NCBI RefSeq assembly: GCF_030149425.1
Contig: NZ_JASBRQ010000041.1
Span: 1 to 44,290, forward strand
DNA length: 44,290 nucleotides
Reading direction: 5' to 3'
From: Maricaulis sp.
GTDB taxonomy: Bacteria; Pseudomonadota; Alphaproteobacteria; Caulobacterales; Maricaulaceae
In this document: piece by piece, positions 1 to 8,725 of the stretch
Position numbering within the stretch: position 1 is the stretch's first letter
Layout: each line of letters starts with the position of its first letter
Made by a program: the position numbers and the translations under genes
Notes under the pieces: model-generated
The model's input: only the letters and a program-made list of their open reading frames with translations
Databases searched by the model: none
What the model was told of the DNA's origin: nothing

Positions 1-281
1 AAACTTCATTTTTATTACTCCCGTGTAGGTACCTCACCATCAGGAGCCGATCCGTCCCGACCCCTCCTGAACGATGCCCATTAAACACAGGAACAATTTC
101 CATTCAGTAAAAACACGTACTTAACAGAGTCTTTAAATGCCCAAAGCCCCGCTATAGTTAACAAACCTAAAATTCGCGGAAGCAATTGATTCCGATAATA
201 ACTACAGGCCTATTTAGGAAAGATTCAGACGCGCGCGCGATAGTGGCCCCCAGTTTACCCTGTAAGGGACGGAGTACCGCC
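1..281. other. Intergenic region before the first gene
   Basis: No gene is supported in these 281 bases; they are visibly more AT-rich than the genes after them. TTAACAG (121-127) followed by TTTAAA (132-137) resembles a CtrA site (TTAA-N7-TTAA) with one base of imperfect spacing, and a GTTAAC lies at 157-162. CtrA controls pilus genes in Caulobacter, so a role here is conceivable, but the match is weak. An inverted CAGGAG/CTCCTG pair (41-46/64-69) is probably chance. The promoter of the following pilus genes should lie here. Confidence 0.3.
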
Positions 282-749
282 ATGATCGCCCGCCTCGCAG
301 CCCTGTTTACCCTGGCCATGATCGCCACCACCCCGGCCATTGCTGCCGATGAAGTGGTGATGACTGCCAATCACGCCGATATTGTCCGCCTGCCTGGCGA
401 AGCTTCGGCTGTCGTGGTCGGCAACCCGTCCATTGCGGACGCGATGGTGCATGACGGGCGCAATCTGATCATCACGGCCCGCCTGCCCGGCCGGACCAAT
501 ATCATCGCCCTGGACCGGGTTGGCCGCATCCTGATGTCACGCGAGCTGGTGGTAACTACCGGCACGGAAGGCCAAGTCGCCCTGTTCCGCGGCTCCGAGC
601 GCTACACCCTCAATTGCGGCGATGTCTGCGAAGACGTGCCCATGGTCGGCGATGAGCAGGCTCGGACCAACCAGCTCTCCGACCAGCAAAGTGACCGCCT
701 GGACGTGGTGTCCATGGCGATGGGCGAAGACCCGAACGCACCGCAATAG
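282..749 (+). CDS. Stand-alone CpaC-type pilus assembly N-terminal domain protein, secreted
   Basis: This is a 155-residue protein. The ATG at 282 is chosen because GGAG at 271-274 sits at normal spacing and a clear signal peptide follows (residues 1-22, ending AIAA before DEVV). An earlier in-frame ATG at 186 would bury that signal. Residues 25-105 resemble the N-terminal domain of CpaC/RcpA secretins (VGNPSIADA, then a 'PGRTNIIALD' strand pattern and a 'VVTTGTE' end). The secretin barrel itself is absent, so this is a free periplasmic domain. C112 and C116 in the tail could form a disulfide. It is followed within 20 bases by two TadE-like genes, suggesting a small Tad-pilus accessory operon. 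Family assignment is by recognition only; the exact role is unknown. Confidence 0.7.
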   Translation: MIARLAALFTLAMIATTPAIAADEVVMTANHADIVRLPGEASAVVVGNPSIADAMVHDGRNLIITARLPGRTNIIALDRVGRILMSRELVVTTGTEGQVALFRGSERYTLNCGDVCEDVPMVGDEQARTNQLSDQQSDRLDVVSMAMGEDPNAPQ

Positions 750-764
750 GCCGGTAGCCCTGTC

Positions 765-1298
765 ATGATCGCTGCAAGCATCCGCTTTCTGAGACGTTTC
801 CGGCGCGCCGAAAAAGGCGCGACGGCGGTCGAGTTCGCGATGATCGCAGCGCCCTTCTTCTTCCTGCTGTTTGCCATGATCGAGATCGCGGCGGTCTTCT
901 TTACCGGCACTGTGCTTGAGAACGCCGTGCTGGAATCGGCGCGCCAGATCCGCACCGGCCAGGCCCAGACCGCTGGTATGTCGGTCCAGGGCTTTCGCAC
1001 TGAAGTCTGTCAGCGCGTCGAAGTTATCGCCGATTGTGACCGCCTTTCCTTTGATGTGCGCGTTTTCGAGGATTTCGACGGGATCGATCAGTCCAGCCCG
1101 ATCCGGGAAGACGGAACGCTTGATACCAGCGGCTTCGGCTGGGATCCGGGCAATGCCGGGGATATTGTGCTGGTCCGCGTTTTCTATCGCTGGCGCCTGA
1201 TCACCCCCAATATGGGTCGCGCCCTGTCCAATATGAACGACAATCAGCGCCTGATCTCGGCCGCCACTGTGTTCCGCAACGAGCCCTATGATGATTAG
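765..1298 (+). CDS. TadE-like pilus assembly protein
   Basis: This is a 177-residue pseudopilin-like protein. A basic N-terminus (RRFRRAEKG) precedes the TadE/TadG signature GATAVEF at residues 18-24 with the conserved Glu, then one hydrophobic helix (about 25-47). The remainder is a soluble domain with two cysteines near residues 82 and 91. TadE/TadF proteins are minor pseudopilins of Flp/Tad pili, cut after Gly by the prepilin peptidase TadV/CpaA and needed for pilus assembly. The gene starts 16 bases after the preceding CpaC-like gene. Its last 11 bases overlap the next TadE-like gene, indicating one operon. The rest of the Tad machinery is not in this window. Confidence 0.8.
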   Translation: MIAASIRFLRRFRRAEKGATAVEFAMIAAPFFFLLFAMIEIAAVFFTGTVLENAVLESARQIRTGQAQTAGMSVQGFRTEVCQRVEVIADCDRLSFDVRVFEDFDGIDQSSPIREDGTLDTSGFGWDPGNAGDIVLVRVFYRWRLITPNMGRALSNMNDNQRLISAATVFRNEPYDD

Positions 1299-1830
1299 GC
1301 ACGTCAGTTCATTCCTGCGCCGCTTCCGGCGGGACACCAGGGGGGTGTCGGCGATCGAGTTTGCACTGATCGCACCCTTGATGCTGATTATCTATCTGGG
1401 ATCCGTCGAGGTCAGCCTGGCGCTGTCGATTGATCGCAAGATCACCTCCACGGCCAGCGCCCTGGCCGATCTGGTGGCACAGGATGATGTTATTACGGAT
1501 GATGAGATCCGCGATATTCTCAATGCGGGCAGCGCCATTATCGCCCCTTTCTCTTCGGAGCCGCTTGAGATCCGCATCTCCAGCATCATGATGGACCTGA
1601 GCGGTGATGTGGAAGTGCAATGGAGCGATGCGGACGGCATGGCACCTTTGGGCGAAGGTTCAGCCTTCGAGCCTCCGGCCGGCGTGCTGACCCAGGGACG
1701 CTCGGTCATCATGGTGGAAGTTGATTACCGCTATGAGACGCTGTTCACCCAGCTTGGCGTCCAGCACTTCGATATTTCCGAAGTCTTCTACCTGCGCCCA
1801 CGCCGTTCCATGGTGGTTTCGCGCAGCTAG
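1288..1830 (+). CDS. Second TadE/TadG-like pilus assembly protein
   Basis: This is a 180-residue protein with the same design as its upstream neighbour: basic stretch RRFRRDTRG, signature GVSAIEF (residues 19-25, Glu at +5), a hydrophobic helix to about residue 47, then a soluble domain. ATG codons at 1288 and 1291 are both possible; either overlaps the end of the previous gene. The pair probably forms a heteromeric minor-pseudopilin complex of a Tad pilus (inference). The stop codon lies in a CTAG palindrome at 1827-1830 that also holds the stop of the convergent pabC gene, so no terminator fits between them. Confidence 0.8.
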   Translation: MMIRHVSSFLRRFRRDTRGVSAIEFALIAPLMLIIYLGSVEVSLALSIDRKITSTASALADLVAQDDVITDDEIRDILNAGSAIIAPFSSEPLEIRISSIMMDLSGDVEVQWSDADGMAPLGEGSAFEPPAGVLTQGRSVIMVEVDYRYETLFTQLGVQHFDISEVFYLRPRRSMVVSRS

Positions 1831-2624
1831 TCCAGCGCGTCCTGCCAGGCTTCGACCCAGTCCGGATTCGCGGCGAACACACGCTCGCCGACCGCCGTAA
1901 CCGGCACTACGCCCATCAGGCTATTGGTGAGAATAATGGCATCAGCCGCTTCCAGAAGCGCGAGGTCATATTCACCCTCCTCGACACTGAATTGCTCGCA
2001 AAGGCGAGCACGGATAGTGCCCGGCAGGACGGCGCCATTGAGCGCCGGGGTATAGATCCGCTCACCGGAAAGCCAGAAAATATTGGCGCAATCGGCGCAG
2101 GCGACATGTCCCTGCGTATCCAGCATCAGCCCCATATCCGCTCCCGCCGCGACGGCATGACGCCGGGCCAGTACATTATCAATATAGCTCAGCGTCTTGT
2201 GTTGAGCGGCCGGGCTCGACGGCGACCGCCGGATCGTCGTCAGCGCCAGGCGCACGCTTTGAGGCGCCGGTGCGAGCGGAGCACAGCTCAACCGCCGGGA
2301 AATCTGTGGCGCTTCAGCCCGCAGCAATCCGCGCGCGCCCTCCCCCGCAGTAAACGTGAAGCGCAAAGCCGCGCTATCCAGCTCCGAGTGCGCCATCAAG
2401 GCCCGGGCAATCGCAGCCAGATCAAGTCCTTCGACCGGGTCCGGCAAGCCCAGGGCCCGGCCACTGGACTGCAGGCGGGCCAGGTGACGATCAAGATCTT
2501 TGACCTCGCCGGCCTCGAAACGCAGGGTTTCGAACAATCCGTCACCGAGAAGCGCACCGCGATCTGCCGCCCCGAAACCGGCATCCGCGGCCGCGCGGAA
2601 CTCACCATCGACCCAGACAATCAT
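1827..2624 (-). CDS. pabC: Aminodeoxychorismate lyase (class IV aminotransferase fold)
   Basis: This 265-residue protein is of PLP fold type IV. It would convert 4-amino-4-deoxychorismate to p-aminobenzoate and pyruvate for folate synthesis. N-terminal features include GALLGDGLFETLR, the usual class IV start. The motif HKTLSYIDN supplies the expected PLP-binding lysine (about K143), and ILTNSLMGVVPV is the conserved C-terminal cofactor/substrate loop. The start overlaps the stop of pabB by four bases (ATGA), so translation is coupled. Class IV members (branched-chain and D-amino-acid aminotransferases) are hard to separate by eye; pairing with pabB is the main reason for calling PabC. Confidence 0.85.
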   Translation of the reverse strand: MIVWVDGEFRAAADAGFGAADRGALLGDGLFETLRFEAGEVKDLDRHLARLQSSGRALGLPDPVEGLDLAAIARALMAHSELDSAALRFTFTAGEGARGLLRAEAPQISRRLSCAPLAPAPQSVRLALTTIRRSPSSPAAQHKTLSYIDNVLARRHAVAAGADMGLMLDTQGHVACADCANIFWLSGERIYTPALNGAVLPGTIRARLCEQFSVEEGEYDLALLEAADAIILTNSLMGVVPVTAVGERVFAANPDWVEAWQDALD

Positions 2625-3925
2625 GATACCGCCCCGAGCGCCGCTTTCAGGGCCGACGCTTTGGCCAGGGTTTCCTCATACTCGGCCATTGGCTCGCTAT
2701 CGGCGACAATCCCACCGCCAGAGCGGATGCTCGCGATCCAGCCATCGGCTTCACGCCGCAGGGCCGCTGTGCGGATCATGACATTGAGGTCCATATCGCC
2801 TGCCGGGGACAACCAGCCCAGGGCTCCGCAATAGGGCCCGCGCGGCTCCTCCTCAAGCTCGGCGATGATTTCCATGGCCCTCACTTTCGGCGCTCCGGTG
2901 ATCGAACCGGGGGGAAAGCTTGCGGCAATCAGATCAACCAAATCCCGGCTCTCATCCAACACACCGCGGACGACCGAGACCAGGTGGTGGACATTGGCAT
3001 AGCTCTCCACCTCGCACAGAACCGGCACAGTGACAGAACCGGGACGGCAGACGCGGGAGAGATCATTGCGCATCAGATCAACGATCATCAGATTTTCGGC
3101 CCGGTCCTTGGCCGATGCCGACAAAGCGGCGATCTCCGCCGCATCTTCCACGGCATCAACGCGACGCGGTCGCGTGCCCTTGATCGGACGTGCTTCGACC
3201 TCGCCGCCCCGCACTGACAAGAAGCGCTCGGGCGAATTGGTCAGAACCACTCGTTCATCATCGAGGCGGAGAAAGGCGGCGTGCGGTGCCGGGCTGTTGC
3301 TGCAAAGCCGGGAAAAATAGGCAAAAGGCGTGTCACCGGGCGCGAGCCCGGCATCGAAAACCTGGGCCAGATTGACCTGGAAGACATCCCCGGCGTGGAC
3401 ATAGTCGACCGCGCGCTGTGCTGCCGTCAGATAACGCTCCTGGGGCCAGCGCGGCGCCCAGCGGGCAGCCCCGGGCGCTTCGGCTTCAGGCGGATTGGCG
3501 GCTTCGAGCAGGCGGGCCAGCTCATCGGCGCGATCAGCGCTCGGGGCGTGGATGATGTAATGGCCGGCATCATGGTCAAACTCTGCCCAGACCGAATAGC
3601 GTCCCATAGCCACAACGGGCCAGAGAGGCGCCGGCGTATCGACCTGCTCAAAGGCCGTCGCCAGGTCATAGCCAAACAGCCCGGCCCATACCCCGGTGGA
3701 GGACGGATCACGGAACCGGCGGCCAAAGGTATTGAGAGCTGTGGCGTCTGCGCCCTCTACCACCTCATCCGGCCAGGCGAAAATACGGGCCCGGCCATTG
3801 CGCCCGTCATGCAATAACAGCGCATAGGCCTGCGCTTCCAATGCGGAAAAAGCGGTCAGCGGATCGATCCAAGGCCGCTCCAGCGTCACCGGACGGGGCG
3901 TGGCGGCGCTCAAGGCGTGAGCCAT
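2621..3925 (-). CDS. pabB: Aminodeoxychorismate synthase component I
   Basis: This is a 434-residue chorismate-utilising enzyme. It aminates chorismate to 4-amino-4-deoxychorismate, with ammonia from a PabA/TrpG glutaminase not encoded here. The C-terminal two thirds carry the family signatures: PIKGTRPR, where the PIKGT lysine favours PabB over the PIAGT of anthranilate synthase TrpE; ENLMIVDLMRNDL; the GSITGAPKVRAME loop; and RSGGGIVADS near the end. The gene lies between an overlapping phosphatase gene upstream (16 bases) and pabC downstream (4 bases), so the three are probably co-transcribed. Confidence 0.9.
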   Translation of the reverse strand: MAHALSAATPRPVTLERPWIDPLTAFSALEAQAYALLLHDGRNGRARIFAWPDEVVEGADATALNTFGRRFRDPSSTGVWAGLFGYDLATAFEQVDTPAPLWPVVAMGRYSVWAEFDHDAGHYIIHAPSADRADELARLLEAANPPEAEAPGAARWAPRWPQERYLTAAQRAVDYVHAGDVFQVNLAQVFDAGLAPGDTPFAYFSRLCSNSPAPHAAFLRLDDERVVLTNSPERFLSVRGGEVEARPIKGTRPRRVDAVEDAAEIAALSASAKDRAENLMIVDLMRNDLSRVCRPGSVTVPVLCEVESYANVHHLVSVVRGVLDESRDLVDLIAASFPPGSITGAPKVRAMEIIAELEEEPRGPYCGALGWLSPAGDMDLNVMIRTAALRREADGWIASIRSGGGIVADSEPMAEYEETLAKASALKAALGAVS

Positions 3926-4680
3926 CGCTCGCGCAGGGCTGCCCGCTCGTCCTCGCTGATACCGAGCGTTTCGGTCAGATACCGGCCGCGATCACCGATC
4001 ACCTCATAGGCCTGGGCCAGAAGGTCGGCATCGACACCAAGGAAGGTCCGCAGCGCCGCCTCATCAACCGGTTTGTCGAGCTGCTCACGCATACGTTCCT
4101 GCACCTTCGGGATCAGGCTGTCGAAATCCACCGCTGTATTGGTCAGCAGGTAGTCTTCGAAGATCGTATCGCGGTCGACCCCGAGTTCTTCCAGAACCAG
4201 GGCACAGAAAATCCCTGTCCGGTCCTTGCCGGCGGCGCAGTGCACCAGGAAACCATTGTCCGCCTCACCCGAAGCCAGAGCCCTGAAACCATCGCGGAAC
4301 ACCGCCTGATTACCGGCCTCACGCGGGATGCGGCGATAGGCGCTCATCATATAGCCCCGTACAGCCGGGGCCGAGAGGTCGCCTTTGCGCAGGAACTGCA
4401 TGTGCGGCGGCTCGGCATTGTCATCATCATCGGACTCGATGACCCGGAACGGCTCAACCTGCGGCCAGTTCGACGGCTCGTTCTGCCGTTCGCGCGGACG
4501 GCGCAGATCGGCGATCACGGCGATGCCGAGATCAGCGATCAGATCGCGATCGGACTGGGTGGAGCGGGAGAAATGCCCGGAGCGGAACAGCCCCTCCCGG
4601 ACGCGAGCACCATCGGCGGCGTCATAACCGTGGAAATGGCGGAAATTGTGAACGCCCTCAAGCGGCGTGACCCTGTTCAT
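3910..4680 (-). CDS. Tyrosine/serine phosphatase-like protein
   Basis: This is a 256-residue protein of the bacterial DSP/PTP-like family (Y_phosphatase3 type). The catalytic P-loop HCAAGKDRTG has nucleophile Cys about residue 148 and Arg about 154, fitting C-x5-R. The N-terminal NFRHFHGY and GLFRSGHFS motifs and the IADLRRPRE stretch are typical of this group, which includes lipid- and protein-phosphatases such as MptpB and LipA of Listeria. No signal peptide is seen, so it is probably cytoplasmic. The 3' end overlaps the start of pabB by 16 bases. No specific substrate can be assigned; a link to folate synthesis would be only positional. Confidence 0.8.
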   Translation of the reverse strand: MNRVTPLEGVHNFRHFHGYDAADGARVREGLFRSGHFSRSTQSDRDLIADLGIAVIADLRRPRERQNEPSNWPQVEPFRVIESDDDDNAEPPHMQFLRKGDLSAPAVRGYMMSAYRRIPREAGNQAVFRDGFRALASGEADNGFLVHCAAGKDRTGIFCALVLEELGVDRDTIFEDYLLTNTAVDFDSLIPKVQERMREQLDKPVDEAALRTFLGVDADLLAQAYEVIGDRGRYLTETLGISEDERAALRERWLTP

Positions 4681-4720
4681 GATCCTGAGTTAAGCCGCAG
4701 CGCCGCCCGGGGCAAGCGGC

Positions 4721-5338
4721 TTATTCGATCAGTTCACGCACTTGCGGCAGAACCGTGCGATAGGCGTGGATCAGGGAATCCTCCTGCGCCGCCAGCTCGA
4801 CAAAGGCCAGGCGCATGAATGTGACCTTGGCCGTGACATCGCGCAGCTCAAAACTCTCTTCATTGAAAAAGAACGTCTCCGCGATCATCTGCCAGGTCGT
4901 CTCGGCGCCCAGTTCCTGGACGGAATAGAGCCGCGCGACCTCCGCCATCAGCTCGAAATCCAGCTGATCCAGCGCCCCGGTCTGGCCGGCATAGGTCCAG
5001 GCGACGTCGGACAGGATGGGCGGGCTGATGCCTTGCGGCATGGACGACATGGCAATGTCGAGCAGACGCCCTTCGGAGGGCAGCTCCCCGGAGGCCAGCT
5101 GTTGCTCGAGGCCGGCCAGGTTCTCCCCGATCTGTTCGTGGTACGCCTGCGCTGTTTCCAGCGTCGCCAGATTGGCTTCCAGCTCGACAACGATCCGGCT
5201 CAACGCCAATTCCGCCTCGACCGCGCTGTCCCGGTCCTCACGCCATTCATTGACGAGAAAACCGAGCACCACGGCAAAGACAATCAGCGTGGCTTCAAGG
5301 GCCGCCCGTGGCAGCCAGTGCGGCAAAGCGAAACCCAT
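4721..5338 (-). CDS. Hypothetical protein with one N-terminal TM segment
   Basis: This is a 205-residue protein. The ATG at 5338 is chosen over an upstream in-frame start because AGGAGAGG lies just upstream and because the extra residues would overlap the amn gene and read as non-protein. After GFALPHWLPRAAL comes one hydrophobic helix (about residues 13-29) ending in the NEWRE motif, then an acidic, helix-rich domain with coiled-coil-like stretches. I recognise the pattern (TM, 'LGFLVNEWRE', helical domain) as common in uncharacterised proteins of marine Alphaproteobacteria, but know no function. It follows amn by 10 bases and is probably co-transcribed with it. Confidence 0.7.
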   Translation of the reverse strand: MGFALPHWLPRAALEATLIVFAVVLGFLVNEWREDRDSAVEAELALSRIVVELEANLATLETAQAYHEQIGENLAGLEQQLASGELPSEGRLLDIAMSSMPQGISPPILSDVAWTYAGQTGALDQLDFELMAEVARLYSVQELGAETTWQMIAETFFFNEESFELRDVTAKVTFMRLAFVELAAQEDSLIHAYRTVLPQVRELIE

Positions 5339-5348
5339 GAAACCTCTC

Positions 5349-6812
5349 CTATCTGAAGGGCGGCTCGTCGAAACTGCGAAGCTTGCGTGAGTGTAGCGCA
5401 GCGGCGTCGTCGCGCTTGAGGATTTCGATCGTCTCAATCCCGGCGGCCAGGTGTTCCGACACTGAGCGTTGATAGAAGAGGTTGGCCGCACCGGGCAGTT
5501 TCAGCTCGCCATGCAGAGGCTTGTCGGACACGCAGAGCAAAGTGCCATAGGGCACGCGCATGCGTAGACCATTGGCGGCGATGGTGGCCGATTCCATGTC
5601 CACCGCGATCGAGCGGGACTGGTTGATGCGGCGGGCCTGGGCGGCATAGCGCAGCTCCCAGTTCCGGTCGGCATAGGTCGCAACCGTGCCGGTGCGCAGG
5701 CGAGACTTCAGCGCCTCGCCGCTATCACCACTGACCGAGGCCACGGCGTTTTGCAGCGCGATCTGGATTTCCGCGATCGGCGGGATCGGCACTTCTAACG
5801 GCAGATCCTCGTCCAGTACCGCGTCATAGCGCAGATAGGCGTGGGCGAGGACATAATCGCCGAGCCGCTGGGAATGACGCAGACCGCCGCAATGACCAAT
5901 CATCAGCCAGCACTGCGGCCGCAGCACGGCGAGGTGATCGGTGATATTTTTCGCGTTCGACGGACCGACCCCGATATTCACCAAGGTGATGCCGCGTCCG
6001 CCCGGCGCCTTGAGGTGATAGGCGGGCATCTGGAAACGCCGCCAGGGTGCGCCCTCGACAAGCGCGTGGGCATTGGGCGTATTGGCATCGACGGTGACAT
6101 TGCCAGCAGCGGAAAATGCTTCGTAGTGATTGTCTTCCTTGAGCTGGCGGATCGCCCAGGCCGTGAAAGCGTCGACATAGCGGTGGTAATTGGTGAAGAG
6201 GATGAACTGCTGAACATCCTCGTACGGCGTGCCGGTATAGTGACGCAGGCGCTGCAGCGAGTAATCCGTACGCGGGGCGTCAAACAGGCTCAGCGGGCGC
6301 TGTTCACCGGCTTCGGACGGCCGCAGGCCATTGGGCAGGGCATCATCAATCTTGGACAGGTCAGCATAGGGGAAGTGCCGGACCAGATCTGCCGGATTGG
6401 CCGCATTCATATCCAGATCGTCAGCACCGTCGAGGACGTAGGAGAACGGGATCTCCGTATCCGACAGCCCGGTCTCGATGGTGATGTCATAATCATCATC
6501 GAGCAGGGACAGTTGTTCGACCAGATAGTCCCGGAACAGGCCCGGATTGGTAATGGTGGAGGCATAAACACCCGGATCGGTGAATTTGCCGAAAGCGCGG
6601 CTGACCGGCGGCGGCGGGCCGTCCGGCGCATAAGTGACGCGCAGAAGCGGATAGGCGAACGCCTTTTCGGCCCGCATTTCCGGTGTCGGCGGAGCACCGC
6701 CATCGAGGAAGGTTTTCAGGGCCGTGCGGAGACGATCAACGGAGGCTTGGTAGAGCGCTTCAAGCTGGTCTACCGCCTCTTGCGGCGAAGTCGCAGTGGA
6801 GAAATCGGACAT
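5349..6812 (-). CDS. amn: AMP nucleosidase
   Basis: This 487-residue protein is close to the length of Escherichia coli Amn. It hydrolyses AMP to adenine and ribose 5-phosphate, adjusting purine nucleotide pools. The N-terminal half is the AMP nucleosidase-specific domain (VTYAPDGPPPPVSRAFGKF, then ITNPGLFRDYLVEQL). The C-terminal half is a phosphorylase-type nucleosidase fold with GVGPSNAKN, GHCGGLRHSQ, VDMESATIAANG and SDKPLHGELK. The Met-Glu-Ser of VDMES and the Asp of SDKPLH are the expected ribose-binding and catalytic residues. The ATG at 6812 has no obvious Shine-Dalgarno sequence. It is divergent from a crotonase gene. Confidence 0.92.
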   Translation of the reverse strand: MSDFSTATSPQEAVDQLEALYQASVDRLRTALKTFLDGGAPPTPEMRAEKAFAYPLLRVTYAPDGPPPPVSRAFGKFTDPGVYASTITNPGLFRDYLVEQLSLLDDDYDITIETGLSDTEIPFSYVLDGADDLDMNAANPADLVRHFPYADLSKIDDALPNGLRPSEAGEQRPLSLFDAPRTDYSLQRLRHYTGTPYEDVQQFILFTNYHRYVDAFTAWAIRQLKEDNHYEAFSAAGNVTVDANTPNAHALVEGAPWRRFQMPAYHLKAPGGRGITLVNIGVGPSNAKNITDHLAVLRPQCWLMIGHCGGLRHSQRLGDYVLAHAYLRYDAVLDEDLPLEVPIPPIAEIQIALQNAVASVSGDSGEALKSRLRTGTVATYADRNWELRYAAQARRINQSRSIAVDMESATIAANGLRMRVPYGTLLCVSDKPLHGELKLPGAANLFYQRSVSEHLAAGIETIEILKRDDAAALHSRKLRSFDEPPFR

Positions 6813-6918
6813 AAAAAAGCCGTTTGCCCGATTTTCGCCGGGCCGTAAATGGGGATTGCAAGCCGGAGCGGGTCATCGCACGGTCCTGATCAGCATCGAG
6901 CGGCGGGAGGTTGGAGCC

Positions 6919-7731
6919 ATGGCAGAGACAAAACGGTTCGGCGAACGCGTCGAAATCACCATCGACAATCATATCGCCAGGGTCGAGATGGTCCGCGAGG
7001 ACAAGCTCAATGCCCTCGACCCGGCCATGTTCGACGCCTTGATCGAAGCGGCCGGCTGGCTCCGGGACCAAGCGCAGGCGCGGGTCGTCGTGCTTTGCGG
7101 AAGCGGTCGCATGTTCTGCGCCGGGCTGGACTTTGGCAGTTTCGCGGCCATGGCCAACCCGGGCCAGGAGCGCGCGCAATCGCTCGAGGACCGGACCCAT
7201 GGCCTGGCCAACAAACCGCAATACGCCGCCTATGCGTGGCACGAACTCCCCATACCCGTCATTGTCGCCATCCAGGGCGGCGCCCTGGGCGGCGGACTGC
7301 AGATCGCGCTGGCCGCCGATATCCGCATCGCCGCCCCCGATGCCAAGATCGCCATCGCCGAAACCCAGTGGGGCCTGGTGCCGGACATGTCAGGCAACGC
7401 CACCGTACGGCGCCTGGTCCGCGATGATATCCTGCGTCAGCTGACCTATACCGCAGAGCGGATCGATGGCGCGCGGGCACAGGCGGTCGGCCTGGTCACG
7501 GAAACCCACACGGCACCGCTCGACCGTGCCATGGAGATTGCCGCCCAGATCGCCGGCCGCAGCCCGTCCGCGATCCGCGGCTCCAAGGCGCTGCTCAACA
7601 CGCTCGATGACGGTACCAGCGAAAGCATTTTGATGGCCGAAAGCCGCGAGCAGCAGGCCATTATCGGCAAACCGCACCAGGTCGAGGCCGTAATGGCCAA
7701 TCTGGAAAAGCGCGAACCGGTATTCGACTAG
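6919..7731 (+). CDS. Crotonase-family protein (enoyl-CoA hydratase/isomerase)
   Basis: This is a 270-residue protein. The ATG at 6919 has GGAGG/GGAG upstream; the longer reading from 6796 would overlap the divergent amn start. Crotonase features are the first oxyanion-hole segment GRMFCAGLDFGSF, the second QGGALGGGLQIALAADIRIA, and the active-site stretch AETQWGLVPDMSG. The Asp in VPDMSG sits where hydratases carry their second catalytic Glu and where dienoyl-CoA isomerases carry Asp, so isomerase or another crotonase activity is as likely as hydration. No neighbouring beta-oxidation gene narrows the substrate. Confidence 0.82.
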   Translation: MAETKRFGERVEITIDNHIARVEMVREDKLNALDPAMFDALIEAAGWLRDQAQARVVVLCGSGRMFCAGLDFGSFAAMANPGQERAQSLEDRTHGLANKPQYAAYAWHELPIPVIVAIQGGALGGGLQIALAADIRIAAPDAKIAIAETQWGLVPDMSGNATVRRLVRDDILRQLTYTAERIDGARAQAVGLVTETHTAPLDRAMEIAAQIAGRSPSAIRGSKALLNTLDDGTSESILMAESREQQAIIGKPHQVEAVMANLEKREPVFD

Positions 7732-7778
7732 GCGACATTCCCCTCGCCCGGCAGCGGTTTCGCGTGTAAATCGCAGTA

Positions 7779-8684
7779 ATGAGCGACACTACCACGCCTG
7801 AAAGCCAGATCACCCACGCCCGTATCTTCCAGCGCTTTCGCCTGAAGATTTCGGGCACGTTCGCCTTGCTGACGGTCGAGAATGTTCTTGGCGTGCTCGA
7901 ACCGGCCCTGTTCGGCATTGCCATTAACGGCCTGATCAATGGCGACTGGACCGGGCTGGCCTGGCTGGCAGCGCTGGAGATCAGCTTCGTCATCATTGGC
8001 GTGGTCAGGCGAATGTATGATACCCGCGTCTACACCCGCATCTATGCCGAGGTCGGCTCAGAAGTGGTCGCCCGCGAACAGCGCAAGGACGCGCCGATCA
8101 CCCAGGTCAATGCCCGGGCCGAGCTGATTTCCGAAGTTGTCGGATTTTTCGAGGACGCGCTGCCGCTCGCGGTGATGTCGGTCTTCACCCTGGTCGGATC
8201 GGTGATCATGATCGGCGTCTACGATATCCGGGTGTTCTTTGCTGCACTTGGTGCCACGCTTGGCACCGGGCTGATCTTCTTCCTCGCCAGCCAGCGCATC
8301 GAAACCCTGAACAAGGCGCTCAACAATCAGTATGAGCGGCAGATCCAGGTTTTCGAGAGTCAAAGACGGTCCAGCCGGGAACGGCATTTCAGCCGGCTCG
8401 CGATGTGGAAAGTGCGTCTGTCGGACTTTGAAGCACTCAATTTCGGCCTCACCTACATCCTGCTGATCGCGGTCATGCTGTACGGGATTTTCGATGCAGT
8501 CACACGCCTCAATGCCGATATCGGTACCGTGGTGGCGATGATGACCTATCTGTTCCAGTTTGTGATGTCGATGACCGCCCTTCCGCTGACCTATCAGCAA
8601 TATATCCGCACGCGCGAGATCACGAACCGGGTATCGGACAAGGACGAGGACGACGGCCCGGACAACAAGAAGCCGGACGAATAA
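7779..8684 (+). CDS. ABC transporter-type six-TM domain protein without ATPase
   Basis: This is a 301-residue integral membrane protein. It resembles the transmembrane half of ABC exporters: GTFALLTVENVLGVLEPALFG at the start of TM1, a second pair of helices near 135-190, and a last pair near 220-275. A charged cytoplasmic tail rich in Asp and Lys ends it. Half-size ABC exporters run to about 570-600 residues with a nucleotide-binding domain. Here the protein stops after the membrane domain, and no Walker or signature motif occurs in it or in the flanking genes. It may work with an ATPase encoded elsewhere or have a non-transport role. Confidence 0.72.
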   Translation: MSDTTTPESQITHARIFQRFRLKISGTFALLTVENVLGVLEPALFGIAINGLINGDWTGLAWLAALEISFVIIGVVRRMYDTRVYTRIYAEVGSEVVAREQRKDAPITQVNARAELISEVVGFFEDALPLAVMSVFTLVGSVIMIGVYDIRVFFAALGATLGTGLIFFLASQRIETLNKALNNQYERQIQVFESQRRSSRERHFSRLAMWKVRLSDFEALNFGLTYILLIAVMLYGIFDAVTRLNADIGTVVAMMTYLFQFVMSMTALPLTYQQYIRTREITNRVSDKDEDDGPDNKKPDE

Positions 8685-8697
8685 TCGCCCGGCTTCT
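8668..8697 (+). terminator. Inverted repeat over the stop codon of the ABC-TM gene
   Basis: AGAAGCCGG (8668-8676) pairs with CCGGCTTCT (8689-8697), continued by CGA/TCG after one mismatch, with loop ATAA. The TAA stop codon (8682-8684) lies in the loop. There is no U-tract after the stem, so it is not a classic intrinsic terminator; it may protect the 3' end or support Rho-dependent termination. Confidence 0.4.
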
Positions 8698-8725
8698 GGT
8701 CCGTATCCACGATGGTTGAGTCAGC

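Noticed and set aside
186..281. Longer start for the CpaC-type protein at 186
   Set aside because: The extension would bury the signal peptide; GGAG supports the ATG at 282.
537..1337. 266-codon minus-strand frame opposite the TadE-like genes
   Set aside because: It is the antisense shadow of three recognisable pilus genes; its His/Asp/Gly-rich composition is typical of such shadows in high-GC DNA.
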